Positions 34,613 to 45,285 are shown, counted from the stretch's first letter. The stretch is DNA of 64,000 nucleotides from Symbiodinium natans (GCA_905221605.1 CAJNDS010000454.1:1-64000); one strand, 5' to 3'. The notes: generated by a model not told the origin, from the letters alone. Numbers and translations are program-made.

Positions 34613-35372
34613 GGGCTTGGGGGGAGGGGGAGGGGGGGGCGATGGGTAAAAGAGGTTAGGAGTTAAGTTTTTCACTGAGAGATCCCAAACAATGAATCCA
34701 AGCCTAATTCCCACTTGAGTCCCCACCGCACAGTGTCTCGTTCTGAGCTGCTAGGCGCTAAAGGATAAGTTCTCAGACTTTGCGGCTTTAAGAGTTAGCG
34801 CCATTTAGAGTTGAGCGTCCTTGAAGCCTCGGGCCGGTGCAAAATGGTGTCTTGCCGAACTACCCGCCTCCCGCGATGAACTGGCCCTTGAACAGGGCAC
34901 CATTTAGCCTAATCGACAGAAAACACGTCGTAGATTGGAGCGCAGCAGGACTCACCACGAGATACGCGGTGTGCACCTAGATGGATCTGAACTTGGGTAG
35001 CGTAGCGTCTTCTGCGCTCGGCTGGCTCCGGTTGGCTTCGTTTTGAGTACGTTGGATGGGCATGTCCGCACACTGCTGCGCGCTTACTGCAAACTCGACA
35101 CCCTGAACCCTTAACCCCCAAAACACCTAACCCCCTAACCCTAAACCCTCCATGAGCCACAAGGGCGGAGGAGGCTTCAACAACCGAGCGTCTTGAAGAC
35201 CCAGAGTCTTCTGTTGTCTGCTGAGACGAGGCCGGCCCCTTAGTGCAAACTAAGAAAGCTGCCGTCAGAAGACACAAGAACACTCAAGTCAACAACCCCC
35301 CCAAGGTCCCTCAAAATCTCTCAAAACCCCTGGAAACCCCAACCCTGTCTCAGGGTTCCCATCCCAACACAG

Positions 35373-35494
35373 CCCAGCTGGCCTTGGGCCACCACGGAGA
35401 TCGCGGGAATGTCAGTGAGCTTTACCGATCCTGTTTTGGAGCAACTTTGTTCTTTACCCTCAGCGAAGCCGCAATGAGCCATCCTGCTTGGAAG
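35373..35494 (+). CDS. Candidate membrane-protein exon, SERINC-like hint
   Basis: Acceptor ATCCCAACACAG, then two bases plus 40 codons (LALGHHGDRGNVSELYRSC, FGATLFFTLSEAAMSHPAWK), and the donor TGGAAG|GTAAGG. The pattern of a polar run, then YR.CF..xLFF, weakly recalls the start of a SERINC transmembrane helix (AVYRxSFAxxLFF). The minus-strand gene at 35511 begins 16 bases further on, so either the two genes converge here or one reading is false. Confidence 0.35.
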
Positions 35495-35510
35495 GTAAGG
35501 GCCTCGCAGC

Positions 35511-36270
35511 CTACTCTAAACTCAGCAGTTCCGCCCCGACCAACAGCCCGTAAGCTGCAAAAAAGCCAGTTCTTCCCGCATTTGAGCCCGCACTAGCAAA
35601 GCGCATCCAGCCTTCCGAGAGGCTCTTGCGTGTCTCCCGCAGTTCCCTCTTCTTGTCGTTGAACCTTCCCATGATGGAGTCCTCCAGATGCACACTCGGA
35701 GGAAAGCACCAAAGGTGCAGCCACTCGTGGAGGGGGTGGTCGTGGGATGGCTGAGGCTACCAAATTTAAACAGCCTTCCTCAGGATTTAGCGCAAGCCAT
35801 GCTCAAAGAACCACCTCAGAAACCAAGCCGAACCCCAGATTCTCAAACCAGCTAAACCTTCTGTTCCCAGGGCCTGGAGCTCATCATCTGGGCTTCGGGG
35901 CTTCAGAGTGAGGACTGATGTTGGGCAAGAGACCCTAAACCATACGGAAGCCTAACGAAGCCCTGCTCCTGAGAGTAGATCAGGGACTTCAAGAGGACCT
36001 CCTTGAGCTCGCCTTCCTGTCATGAGCTTTGGGCAGTTGAGTCATGAGCTTGAGGCCGCTGGGCGGAACGCAAGCGAGGATGGCAGCGTTCTTTGTGTAA
36101 TGACCCCCCTTTCCGCATGCTGCCCAAGCCTGAAGAAACAAAAAGCCTGCTGAAGTCGTACACACTGGGGGAAAGTGAACGAAGCCTCGCCAGGCGACTT
36201 ACTCCTGAGCGTAACAATCTGCCCAAGGCTCAAGCCTACATTCAAACTGCTGTACCACATGAGCCGTCTG
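35511..36270 (-). CDS. Unknown protein, 3' part of gene
   Basis: Several minus exons: about 36270-36205 (HVVQQFECRLEPWADCYAQ, donor CAG|GAGTAAG), 36129 to about 36040 (AWAACGKGGHYTKNAAILAC), 36016-35962 (EGELKEVLLKSLIYSQEQ, GC donor), a small exon at about 35915-35886 (DELQALGTE) and the last exon 35750-35511, 79 codons plus TAG (HDHPLHEWLHLWCFPPS, FNDKKRELRETRKSLSEGW, AGRTGFFAAYGLLVGAELL). The last exon ends in a hydrophobic helix. The phases of the first joins agree; the joins around 36017-36040 and 35886 are not settled. A direct repeat AAGCTCATGAC lies at the first doubtful junction. The family is not recognised. Confidence 0.5.
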
Positions 36271-37282
36271 GCTGTGGGCGTCAAGCGTCAGAGACTGGGG
36301 CTTTCGGCATCGCACCGAGGATCCCCATTGCAAAAAGCTGCAATCAAGCTGTAGATTGGCAGCCCTTCTCCAAATTCGTATACATCCTCAAGCCTACATT
36401 TCTAAACCCCGCGCCTTCATGCTCCGTGGGGGTGCATCCATTCTTAGAGGCTGTCCAATCTTGAGCGTTCAATGCTTCATCTTGACATTAAAAACACAAC
36501 AAGGACCTTCAAAGTGTTTAGAGCCCTTCTGAGATGATTACACACAGAATTTACAGGTTTAGGGCTTAGGGGGCTCCGGACACCGGCCTTGCCTTGGCAT
36601 TCTTCACTGCCCGTATCCGCCGCAGCTCGGCGGCAGCGATTGCACCGTCTCGCCGAGCCTTTGGGTGTTCTGGGTTTCGTGGGCCCAGGCCACGGTAAAC
36701 AACTGAAACCCCGGTGCCCATGCTTGAGCTTAAAGACCCCGCATACTCTGAGATCTCCCGAACCATCGGTGCATGTGGGGATGTTTGGGTGTAGGTTTCG
36801 GGGCATGCCCATGACCATGGTCCACAGACAAAACCCGCAGATGCACTCTACTCGAAAACGCAGAAATGCGGCTTCTGTATACAAGACAACGCACGTTCAT
36901 GCTACTCAATACGCGGATTCGTGCCACGCGCTAAGCCCTAAACTGGTGGCGTGTATCTGAAAGACTCGTGTGACAGGGTTCCTTCATCATCACTCATATT
37001 CTGACCCCCTCCCATACAAGGGATCCTAAATCAGCAATAACTTAATAGGTTCCTTTGGTAACTTTTTTTTGTGGGGGTTTCAGATTACCGAAGAAAGTCC
37101 TCGGCCCTTCGCAGCTGGGGCTCGGACTGGCGTCAGAATCACAGCGCGGGCCCGGCTTCGGTGCACTGACGAGGAAGGCCCAGGGTGTATGGGACAAGTG
37201 TGGGCTGCAGGGGCCTTTGGGGCTTCTAGGGCTGAACGGTGCCGCAGGGTTTGATGGTTGCAGGCTGCGGAGAAAAAGGCAA
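36271..37282. other. No supported gene
   Basis: Competing frames on both strands; nothing chained. Confidence 0.3.
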
Positions 37283-37381
37283 GATGCCGCTGTATATCAT
37301 GATGGCTGGTACTACTTGACACTTGATTCAGTTACCCACAACCAGGTCCGCGGCCCGTACCCGCCCGTGGAACTAAGCTAG
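37283..37381 (+). CDS. Candidate GYF-like exon
   Basis: After AAAAAGGCAA the plus frame reads AVYHDGWYYLTLDSV, HNQVRGPYPPVELS and a TAG stop. The arrangement W-Y-Y-L...R-G-P-Y-P..E-L resembles the core of a GYF-type domain (WYYxD...QGPFxxxEL), a proline-peptide-binding fold. The stop directly after EL truncates it, so it is a fragment or an exon read into an intron. Confidence 0.35.
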   Translation, partial: DAAVYHDGWYYLTLDSVTHNQVRGPYPPVELS

Positions 37382-37497
37382 AGCAACATGCACGAAACAG
37401 TTGCAAGGGTTTCGCTTCAAACTACTTGTTGCTTGTTCCTGTTTCTGTCTCTGTCGAGCCGTCGGACCTGTGTGGCCCCGCTTTCCCCCAACAAGCC

Positions 37498-37620
37498 GTA
37501 GGAAGTACAAGAGAGCAACAATGCTGTAAATGCCTGTGTTTTGGGCATGATCACAAACGCATGAATGCTTGTGAAAGCAAGTCTTGCTCCAGAAACGTCA
37601 AACATCTTTGTGCAGGGGCA
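37498..37620 (+). CDS. Candidate zinc-knuckle segment (retroelement-like?)
   Basis: The plus frame reads EQQCCKCLCFGHDHKRMNAC and then ESKSCSRNVKHLCAG. The dense Cys/His spacing (C-x2-C-x4-H-x7-C, then C and H) is that of a zinc-binding knuckle, as in gag-type proteins of retrotransposons and some RNA-binding proteins. No reverse transcriptase or integrase motif lies nearby, so a retroelement origin is only a possibility. Confidence 0.3.
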
Positions 37621-38300
37621 TGGTTGACAGTGATGAACAGACGTGACTATCGCCTCCCCACCTGCCTCCCTTCCCTTCCCTTTTCCAAAAGGAAAAACTA
37701 CGGGAAACACCACAACCGACTACCTCTGCTTCACTCATGCAGGATCGACCCTTCAACCTGTAGCCCATGTCTCCACCTGGAGCAGCTGGCATCTGCACCT
37801 GCTCCTGCTGCGAGGCCGCTGCACTTCGAAAAGCAGGTTCTTTGCGTTTTGGGTGTCAAGTCCACCCTGGCCTGAAGCACAAACCGTAGCGAACCCAATT
37901 CTGTGGGCTAGTCATAGGGGCTGGGTTGAGGGTTGCGTCCCCAAGTTGCAAGAGGGCTCGGCATGTTTCGGACACTCCTGCGCCGCGTAGACAGCCTCCT
38001 CGCCTTCGCTTTGCGAGGACCTCACGAACTATCCGGGTGTGGGGAGCGTTTGGATTTTGATGGATTTGGTGAGTTTAGTGCTTAATGGCCTCGTTGGTGC
38101 ATTGCCAGGTTCTAGGCTGGACCTTGGGGGAAGTACCTGGGATGCTACATGACTGGAAAACCCAACTGTACACTCTGAAACGCTTCTGTCTCAGCCCTGT
38201 CGGGATCCTGGGTGGGGGAGTAAGCCTGGGAAGCCTCCCGGGAAGCCCCGGCCAAGGACATTGTCCTTGGCACTCTTGCGCCTGAGCAAGCCTATCCTAG

Positions 38301-38598
38301 GAAACAGTACCAGGCTTTTCTCGCTGAGGTTCTGGGAAAGACACGAGAAGAAAAATGTCAGTCTGTGGCTGCTATGACTGCGACCAAGGTGGGGGCTTTG
38401 TGGAGTTGTGGCAAGGACGCAAGTGACTTCTTGATTCAGGCTTGGCCCCGAGGCCATCCCCGTAAAACACTGAAGGAAGCAGTCCTGAAATTGCAACGGC
38501 ACAATAACATTTGCCTCACATTGCCCCGATGCCGAGCCCGTTATCTACATACCAAACGCAATCCTGAACACTTAACATCCAGGACACGTAGGTCGTAA
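38301..38598 (+). CDS. Candidate coding segment, unknown
   Basis: After AGCCTATCCTAG the plus frame reads KQYQAFLAEVLGKTREEKC and QSVAAMTATK, followed by a possible donor AAG|GTGGGG. The frame stays open to a TAA at 38596-38598. The first part looks like a helix-rich exon, a little like a TatD-type C terminus, but this is not more than a hint. Confidence 0.3.
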
Positions 38599-38776
38599 AG
38601 CCCTCATGTTTCATGTCTCAGGCTTAAGCCACCCTTTCCTTCCCCCCCCCCCCGGCACCCGCTGGCTCAGCAAAGCCACTCCTCTTCCTCGGCCTCCTCG
38701 GCCTGCGCCTCCTCCGCCTGCGCTTCCTCGCCCGCCTGTGCCTCCTCCCCCGCCTGCGCATCACCTGTGCAAGCCG

Positions 38777-38778
<2 letters not shown>

Positions 38779-38840
<62 letters not shown>

Positions 38841-39003
38841 AGAGTGAGAGAGTGAGAGAGTGAGAGAGTGAGAGAGAGTGAGAGAGAGTGAGAGAGTGAG
38901 AGAGAGAGAGTGAGAGAGAGTGAGAGAGAGTGAGAGAGAGGGAGAGAGGGCGAGAGTGAGAGAGTGAGAGAGAGGAAAGAGTGAGAGAGAGAGAGAGAGA
39001 GTG
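38779..39003. repeat. (GA)n / GTGAGAGA microsatellite
   Basis: About 220 bp of GA dinucleotides, with interspersed GTGAGAGA and GCGAGAGA units. Its minus frames give Leu-Ser runs that are not genes. Confidence 0.95.
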
Positions 39004-39648
39004 AGGCAAGCGGGAGAAAGCGGGAGAGAGCGAGCGAAATGCAAGAAGAACTAACCTCGACCTTCAACCCTCCTGTGGACACCCTCACACATTGCCAACA
39101 TGGCTAACCCCTTCCATCTCACAGCTCTGGCCCCTGTGCGCTAAGTGCACGAGGACTAGAGCTCCAAGCCTTGGGGTTTCGGGCCCGGGGTCTGTTTTCC
39201 ACTCTTCCCGAAACCCTGAGCTCTTTGCCCTGTCGTCCTAGGCTGCATCAGAGATCCCAGCTTTCAGCGCACAGCTTGATGCTTCAAGCCGAGTGTTGCA
39301 ATATTTGCTGCCCTCATGGCGCTGAAGGTAAGAACGATGACGATGACCGCAACCAGTGCTGCTCTATACATCAGATGTACTCAGCCGCGAGGACGAGGTT
39401 ACGGAGGGGAAACTGCCGATGACATACTTCGGGTACCAGTCACAGTACAGCAAGACTCGCAGTTCACAGCGGAATTTGTGAAGAACTTGTTGTCGTGCGC
39501 ACGGCGCCGTTGAAAGACCTGTCCCGCCTTGCGGCTCAGGTTGCCCGGGCGGGGCGTCGGCTGCAGGCTGGGCTTCCTCTTGCGGGGTGTTTTTGTGTGT
39601 TTGGGCCGGGGGGAAGTTTCTCCAAAGGCGCCTGAAAGGCCCTCACTT

Positions 39649-39822
39649 CTGAGCCTTGAAGCCTTGAAGCCTTGAGGCCTTGAGGCCTTGAGGCCTTGAG
39701 GCCTTGAGGCCTTGAGGCCTTGAGGCCTTGAGGCCTTGAGGCCTTGAGGCCTTGAGGCCTTGAGGCCTTGAGGCCTTGAGGCCTTGAGGCCTTGAGGCCT
39801 TGAGGCCTTGAGGCCTTGAGGT
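39649..39822. repeat. 8-bp satellite GCCTTGAG
   Basis: About 21 copies of GCCTTGAG, the first ones GCCTTGAA. Because three units make 24 bp, the minus strand reads as an 8-residue peptide repeat (KASRPQGL). This is a shadow, not a protein. Confidence 0.95.
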
Positions 39823-40170
39823 TCTCAAGCCAGCTACACCCATGCTACACCCACCCCCCAAAAGGTCCTTCGGAGCTTCCTTAGACCCCGAGCTGCTGGC
39901 GGCATCCTGCATTGGTCTTCTGGGAGAAAAAAAACGTAGAAAAGCGCACAGGCTTTTTGGATGGTTTTGGGCGTTGGCTTTGGGGCATCTGCTTTTGGAG
40001 CTTCGGGCTGGAAGTTTGCCACGTTCTTGGGAACTGGTGGAACTGCCTGATCAGGCGATGAAGCTTGCGCCGCTGTTGCCGCTTCCGCCGCCGGCGCCGG
40101 GGTCGTCGCTTCTGCCTTCACGGTCGAAGAAGCTGAGGACTGCGGCGCCTGCTCTGCGGGATGTGGAGCT

Positions 40171-40203
<33 letters not shown>
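40171..40203. repeat. Poly-G tract (33 G)
   Basis: Uninterrupted G run. The length may be imprecise in the assembly. Confidence 0.95.
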
Positions 40204-40205
<2 letters not shown>

Positions 40206-40956
40206 AAAAATCAAAGACTTCGGGATGCTCAGGGCTTTGATTTCGCCCCCTTTTTCAATGGGGATCTTTTCTGAACCTGTGGTTCACCCCCCAGGTTCTG
40301 TTCTACGCGACTCGGTACTGGCTCAGAGGAACACCTAGATGTATGTCACAAGCTGAAGCTGAAGGGGTTCGACTTGCTACTTTTGGTGGAATCTGAGTAC
40401 TGGCCTGTGAAGCCGACGAAGATGCTGTCGCTTTCCCAGACGCAGAAGACTTTGGTGGCCCCGCCTTTGTGGAGTCTGAGGTCTCGGGGCCACTCTAGGC
40501 TTCAGGCCTTCTGAACTGACATGAAGAAACTGAGAAAGTGGGTCATGAACACTTGGGCTCAACGCAGAACCCCAAACGACAGCATGAACGCATCGGTTGT
40601 CGACGACCTTTCTTCAACGCATTTTCCGACCTTGAAGAAGACTGTCCGAATCCGAAGGAGTCAGAGTTTGAAGGACCCAATCCCTAAACACCTAGTTCTG
40701 CGCGACAAGACTCCTGCACGTCACCTCCCACTGCGATGTTCCTTCGCTGAGGAGTTGGGAATCCGATTCCGGCGGATTCAATCTCAACCCTGGGCCAGAA
40801 ACTACCAAAAGTCTACAGCCCCAGGCCCCAAAGCCCAAAAAATGAAAGACCGAAACCTCCTTTCCTCATCGGCTTCCTCCAAAAAAGCGAAGCACCTCAG
40901 ATCCTGGAGGGAAAACCCCCCCCCTCCTCAAAAAATGAAAAAAACGAAAAAGAGTC

Positions 40957-41010
40957 CTAAACCCTAAACCCTGAACCCTAAACCCTAAGCCCTAAACCCT
41001 AAACCCTCTT
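40957..41010. repeat. Short CCCTAAA array
   Basis: About seven CCCTAAA/CCCTGAA/CCCTAAG units. Confidence 0.9.
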
Positions 41011-41162
41011 AAAACTACAAAGGCCCTCAGAGGCCCGGCCGGGAGTCGGCGTCGAGAGCTCCGCGGCGTCCAGCCGCCGACGCTTGCGCTCGAACTCGCG
41101 CTTCCTGGCATCCTCGGAGGTCTCTTGAGGTTTAGGGTTTACATAGAAATTGTATAGGGTTT

Positions 41163-41243
41163 GTGTCCGGGGTTTTGACAGGGTTTTGACGGGGTTTTGA
41201 CGGGTTTTGACGGGTTTTGACGGGGTTTTGACCGGTTTTTTCT
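41163..41243. repeat. 11-12 bp tandem repeat GGGTTTTGAC(G)
   Basis: About six copies of GACGGGGTTTT or GACGGGTTTT. Confidence 0.9.
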
Positions 41244-41544
41244 TTTGCTTTTGAATAACATTCCAATGGCTTTCCAGGCTTAGGGAGGCGGGGGGGGAGG
41301 TGGGGAGGTGGGGGGGGGGGAGGGGTGGAGAGGGGTTGTGGGGGAGAGGCGGGGGTGGAGAAGTGGGGGTGTGGTTTAATGGGGAGGGGGGGGCTGGGGT
41401 TTCGTCTTGGATCCCTAAGCCCTAAGCCTCTCCCCGAAGTACCTGATGGAGGGATTGGGCTGGGGGGTGGCGGGGTTGGGTAAATGGGGTCGAAATTGGA
41501 AATTCAAATTGACACACAAACAATTTCTGTTTATCCTGGTCTTT

Positions 41545-41637
41545 AGGGTTTAGGGTTTAGGGTTTAGGGTTTAGGGTTTAGGGTTTAGGGTTTAGGGTTT
41601 AGGGTTTAGGGTTTTAGGGTTTTAGGGTTTAGGGTTA
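41545..41637. repeat. Interstitial telomere array (TTTAGGG)n
   Basis: About 13 TTTAGGG units, some with an extra T. Confidence 0.95.
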
Positions 41638-41740
41638 GGGACTCCCTTCAGTTGTCTCAGCTCTCTCACGGGACTTCACGGGGACTTGCGAGCTGAGGTG
41701 TGGAGATGGAGACCCTCCCCCTCCCCCGGCCCCGACAAAA

Positions 41741-42915
41741 CTACCGGAACACTGGCGCCCCACTCAACTTTCCATCCAAAGGGGCGGCGTCTTCGGCATC
41801 TGCGGCGGGCTTCTCGTCGCCATCTCCGGGCTCGTAGATGGCAGTGAAGACTGGATTTGGAGTCACCCAATCCTCCGCTGATCAGGGCTTCATTAGGGGG
41901 CATTTTGGGTGCTGAAATAGCCCTGCTTCAGTCCACTTCTTTCAGGTCAACACCCTCCTCAACCCAAAAAAGACGCAACATGCGCAACGTAACCCGAAAA
42001 CGCGCACTTTCCGGGTCCTGCTTCAACAAGTCCATCAGGTGCCCTTGCCGAGGGCTGGGGCTTTCAGGGGGCTCTTGGTGGCTTCAGGGCGCTTCGAGTT
42101 TTGGGGCCTACTGGGGTCTTTGGGGCTTTCAGGGTTCCTGGTGTTGTTGGGCTGAACAATTTTAGCTGTTTGGGCAAGGAACTTGGGAGGTGACAGAACG
42201 TTGCGCGTGATGCTTGCGTTGGCGGCTTAGTATGTCGGAGTTCGTTAGAGCCTAGGAGCCTAGATGTGCGGTGTGAGCCAATTTGAGCTTTACGGAAGAT
42301 GGGCCAAGGTGCCTAGGAGAGCTTAGGAAAGCTTAGTATGCAGCACAGGACTCAACAATTGTTTAATGGGCTGGGCTGTGGGCATCCGCTGCCTTTCAGC
42401 TCGTGCTGTCCTTGCTCGTTCAAGGGCGGCAGGTCATCCAGATCCTCAGCTCGCATGAAACGATTACTTCATCGGCTCCATTGGTGGATTCTGTGCCTAT
42501 TTATAATTATTCATACCAACCTGCCGTCAGAGTCCAGCATTAAACGACACTTAACTGCCTCTATCTAGTCGGCCGGCCAACCCTGGAAAACCTTGGTCTG
42601 ATGACGATCGCAGGCTGTAAAGGACTCCTGTCATTGGAATCAGCCTTCCAAGAATCCATGTGAAGCACATCTTCAAACCAACTCCAAGCTACGGTAAGCC
42701 CTTAAACCTCTCAACTGAGCCCCTAATCCTGAGCCCCTAAGCCCCTACATCCCAAATCGCCTTCCAAAAGGGTCCAACCCCCTGAGCGCGCTGCGTTTCT
42801 GGGATCCAGAGCCTCTTGCAGCGTGCAGAAACGCTTCATCCGCGCAGGAGGCGCCGGAGTCGGCGCAGGCCATCCTGGCATGAGCAGGCTCGGGGAATGT
42901 AGGGGTCTCTCGCAT
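41741..42915 (-). CDS. Complete four-exon gene, 145-aa unknown protein
   Basis: The ATG at 42915 follows an in-frame TGA. Exon 1, 42915-42779 (MRETPTFPEPAHARMACADS), has donor GG|GTTGGA. Exon 2, 42466-42393 (NRFMRAEDLDDLPPLNEQGQ), has donor AAAG|GCAGCG. Exon 3, 42043-41954 (HLMDLLKQDPESARFR, MLRLFWVEE), has donor GAGG|GTGTTG. Exon 4, 41877-41741 (EDWVTPNPVFTAIYEPG, ADAEDAAPLDG), ends in TAG. All three joins agree in phase (2+1, 1+2, 1+2), and the exon lengths sum to 438 bases, an exact frame. The middle is helical and the C terminus acidic and Ala/Asp-rich. There is no recognisable domain. The EDLDDLPPL stretch occurs before ABC transporters in general, but nothing else supports that. Confidence 0.6.
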
Positions 42916-42972
42916 TTTAAGACAAGTTTCTCAAGGTTCAAGGATTCGGCTCCTTTGGTTGCCTGTTAGTTG

Positions 42973-43170
42973 TCACGCCATCTCGTACAATGAGGTAGGC
43001 CCTGGCATTCCCTTGGCAAAAAAGAAGCTGGCTGAACAAAGCAAGACGCATGGGAGGAGGGGGAGGAGCCCTTTGTTCGACTTGAGCAGCCAAAAAAAAT
43101 ATCTTCTTGCTGCAAATTCTAGCTTTTCATGTACATACTGAAGACTTGAAAAACAGCTTTTGCCCAGCAC
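42973..43170 (-). CDS. Candidate C-terminal segment with membrane helix
   Basis: The minus frame reads VHEKLEFAARRYFFWLLKS, LLPLLPCVLLCSASFFFAKG and a TGA, 58 bases before the ATG at 42915 on the same strand. If real, it would be the tail of the preceding gene in the same direction. There is no splice support. Confidence 0.25.
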   Translation of the reverse strand: MLGKSCFSSLQYVHEKLEFAARRYFFWLLKSNKGLLPLLPCVLLCSASFFFAKGMPGPTSLYEMA

Positions 43171-43525
43171 CCTCCCTGCGACCCAAGCATACTAAACTGC
43201 TTCCACATTCCACAATCCCCCAACCCTTCCACAACCTCCCAACCCTAGCAACCTTAGCCTCCTCATCCCTGAGCCCACAGAGCATCCACGCGGCCAAATC
43301 TCGCCTGGTTGGGGGGCTTGCCATTGGCCGTAGCCCCATGGCATACCTGTGGACAAGCACCACCGACGTTTCATGGCAAAGGGGCTTGGGCTTCCGGACT
43401 ATTGGGCCGCCTAGATCTGCACAGAAAGGCAGGAGGTGAGTGTGTGGGCCTCGTAGCCGGGACAGCTAAAACATGTCGGCCGTGTAGGTTCATTCCTGTA
43501 CAGTACCTGAGACTACAGCCTAAAC
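43171..43525. other. No supported gene
   Basis: GC-rich sequence without a chained exon. Confidence 0.3.
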
Positions 43526-43882
43526 TTGCGACAATTATACCAGCGAAGACCCCAAACAGGATGTGTCGAACCGGAGCGCTTCAAGTTGTTTGGAACCCGC
43601 CCATGTGGCTTTGAGGAGCAGCAAATTCAGGAGGTCGAGATACAAGAGGCGCGCTGCCTGCTGCACGGAAAGACTGGAAAATCTACCGCGCCTGAATCTT
43701 ACGGCGCTTGCCCCGAATCTAGCGCAAACAAGAACAACCTTTTTTCGCAGCGAGAGGACATTGAGAGCTTGCTCGAGAGACAAGATACCCGCGTGCGTGC
43801 TAAGGAAGATGGATACAAGAGACGCGTTGGCTGTCGCATGCTGTCGCACGGGAAAAAACAGCAGAGCAGACCAAAAGCATGA
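43526..43882 (+). CDS. Candidate charged protein segment
   Basis: The plus frame is very hydrophilic, with EEQQIQEVEIQEARCLLHG, REDIESLLERQDTRVRAKED and a TGA at the right edge. It contains a repeated idea, xxCxLHGKTGK... and RVGCRMLSHGKK, which suggests two related units. Competing frames exist on both strands. The function is unknown. Confidence 0.3.
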   Translation: MRQLYQRRPQTGCVEPERFKLFGTRPCGFEEQQIQEVEIQEARCLLHGKTGKSTAPESYGACPESSANKNNLFSQREDIESLLERQDTRVRAKEDGYKRRVGCRMLSHGKKQQSRPKA

Positions 43883-44334
43883 TTCCACATGACTCGAGAA
43901 CGGGTGGTTGGGAACCATGCTTTGTCTTTGCTTGAGCAGATCCTGCGCTTCTTTTTAAATACGAAACAACTAATAGGTTGTCTGAACGGCCATCTTGAGC
44001 CGTAGCACTGCCCACACGCGACCATGGCAGATGCATGCTAAGTAGGACGCTTGCTTACCTTTGTACACAATCCAAGCGCAAAGCTAGCGCTGTACAAGCG
44101 CCACAGAGGTTCTTAAGGAACTGTACTTGTGTACTTGTGGGGGGGTGGGGGCGGGGGGGGGCGACTGATATATTCGTGGGTGTGCCTTTCTACTAAACAA
44201 TCCAACCAGGAATTGTTGAGAGCTCACCAAGGAATTGTCGTCCAAGGCACCGGGGAACGGAGCCCACGCGTGGGGAGGCATCTGGGCCGTTCAGCTCCAA
44301 GGAGGGGCCGTGCATTTGTGTTTCGGGTTCTTTG

Positions 44335-44405
44335 GGGGTTTAGGGTTTGGGGGTTGAGGTTCCAGGGTTTAGGGTTTAGGGGTTTGAGGGTTTTGAGGGT
44401 TTCGG
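44335..44405. repeat. Degenerate TTTAGGG-like stretch
   Basis: GGGTTTAGGG, GGTTTGGGGG and GTTTGAGGG units. Confidence 0.75.
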
Positions 44406-44805
44406 ACCCTTTTGGCGGGGTTGGAGTTGAGGCTTTTCGGGCTCTGGCGACCGAAAAGCCTTGGCCCGAAATCCTGAGGTCTTAACCCTGAGGAGCTGGA
44501 AGGGCCTGAGAACAAAAGCGGAAGACTCAGTGGAAGTTCTGACCACATGTGCAGCTAAGAACGACTTCGAGGTTCAACTTCGTACATGCGCGGATTGCCC
44601 TCTCAATTTCAGGGCTGAGTGGGGGAAGAAGTTGAGGAGAAGTCCTGAATCAACAATGAAGAGAAGTCGGATTCTCAAGAACAAACCTGAAAACCTCAAC
44701 CGCCCGAAGCCCTAAAGCCTGCGGCCAATGTGCTGCGAACATGTTGCCAAGTGGAACGGAGGAGGCACCTGCACGGCCACAACCTCCTAAACCACCTCAA
44801 CCCCA

Positions 44806-45285
44806 CAGTGCTTCGGGCCGAGGGCTAGTTGAGTTTAGGGATCCAACAACTATAGAAGCAGAACTCAAAAAGAAGTGACGTCTGTCACGTAGTTTCGTCA
44901 CGAATTCACATGCCCATGCGATGCTGGAATAAGCTGTAATTCAGGAGCGTCCAGAACACCGCAAGGCTCGGGAGCCGGTCAACGGGGGCCCTCGAATTTC
45001 GTCAAGCTTAGGAGGTTACGGGAGGTGGGAGAGGGGGGTGGGATTTGTGGGGGGTGGCTATGGGTGAAACTTCTGGGTGCAGAGTCCGTGGCATTTTGCT
45101 CGGGCTTCCTGAAGCCCCCGGGTGAATTTGGAATGGGGGGTTCACCATTGCGTTCATCTGCGAAATGCTTCGGTGCGAGGGTTGTTGAGTTAGGAATCCT
45201 CGAATCGTTTGGCCTTCCAAAGCCATGAAACAGACAACAGCTATAGCAGCAAAAACTCAACAAAAAGTGACGACCGTCACGGCTA
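44806..45285. repeat. Two degenerate copies of a palindrome-bearing unit
   Basis: The unit at 44806-44895 and the one at 45168-45285 share TGCTTCGG..CGAGGG, then GTTGAGTT, then a CAACxxCTATAG.AGC block, and end with AAGTGACGTCTGTCACG and AAGTGACGACCGTCACG. The last block is an inverted repeat GTGAC-N4-GTCAC. The second copy is followed by short CCCTAAA units. Confidence 0.65.

Larger units (their letters stand above)
39004..41740. other. Repeat-rich, no supported gene
   Basis: Holds an 8-bp satellite, a 33-base poly-G tract, telomere arrays and G-rich stretches (41281-41400). A plus frame at about 39420-39510 (DILRVPVTVQQDSQFTAEF) and one donor-like GCTGAAG|GTAAGA (about 39328) hint at a gene, but nothing could be chained. 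Confidence 0.4.

Noticed and set aside
38624..39088. 154-codon Leu/Ser-rich minus frame
   Set aside because: It is the complement of the GA microsatellite; several frames give the same pattern.
39643..39912. Frame with perfect 8-residue repeats (KASRPQGL)
   Set aside because: It arises because three 8-bp satellite units equal 24 bp; no flanking coding signal.
42272..42296. Partial match to the dinoflagellate spliced-leader (CCGTA...TTGGCTCA on minus)
   Set aside because: Only the ends agree and the middle differs; it lies inside an intron, so a relic leader is not supported.
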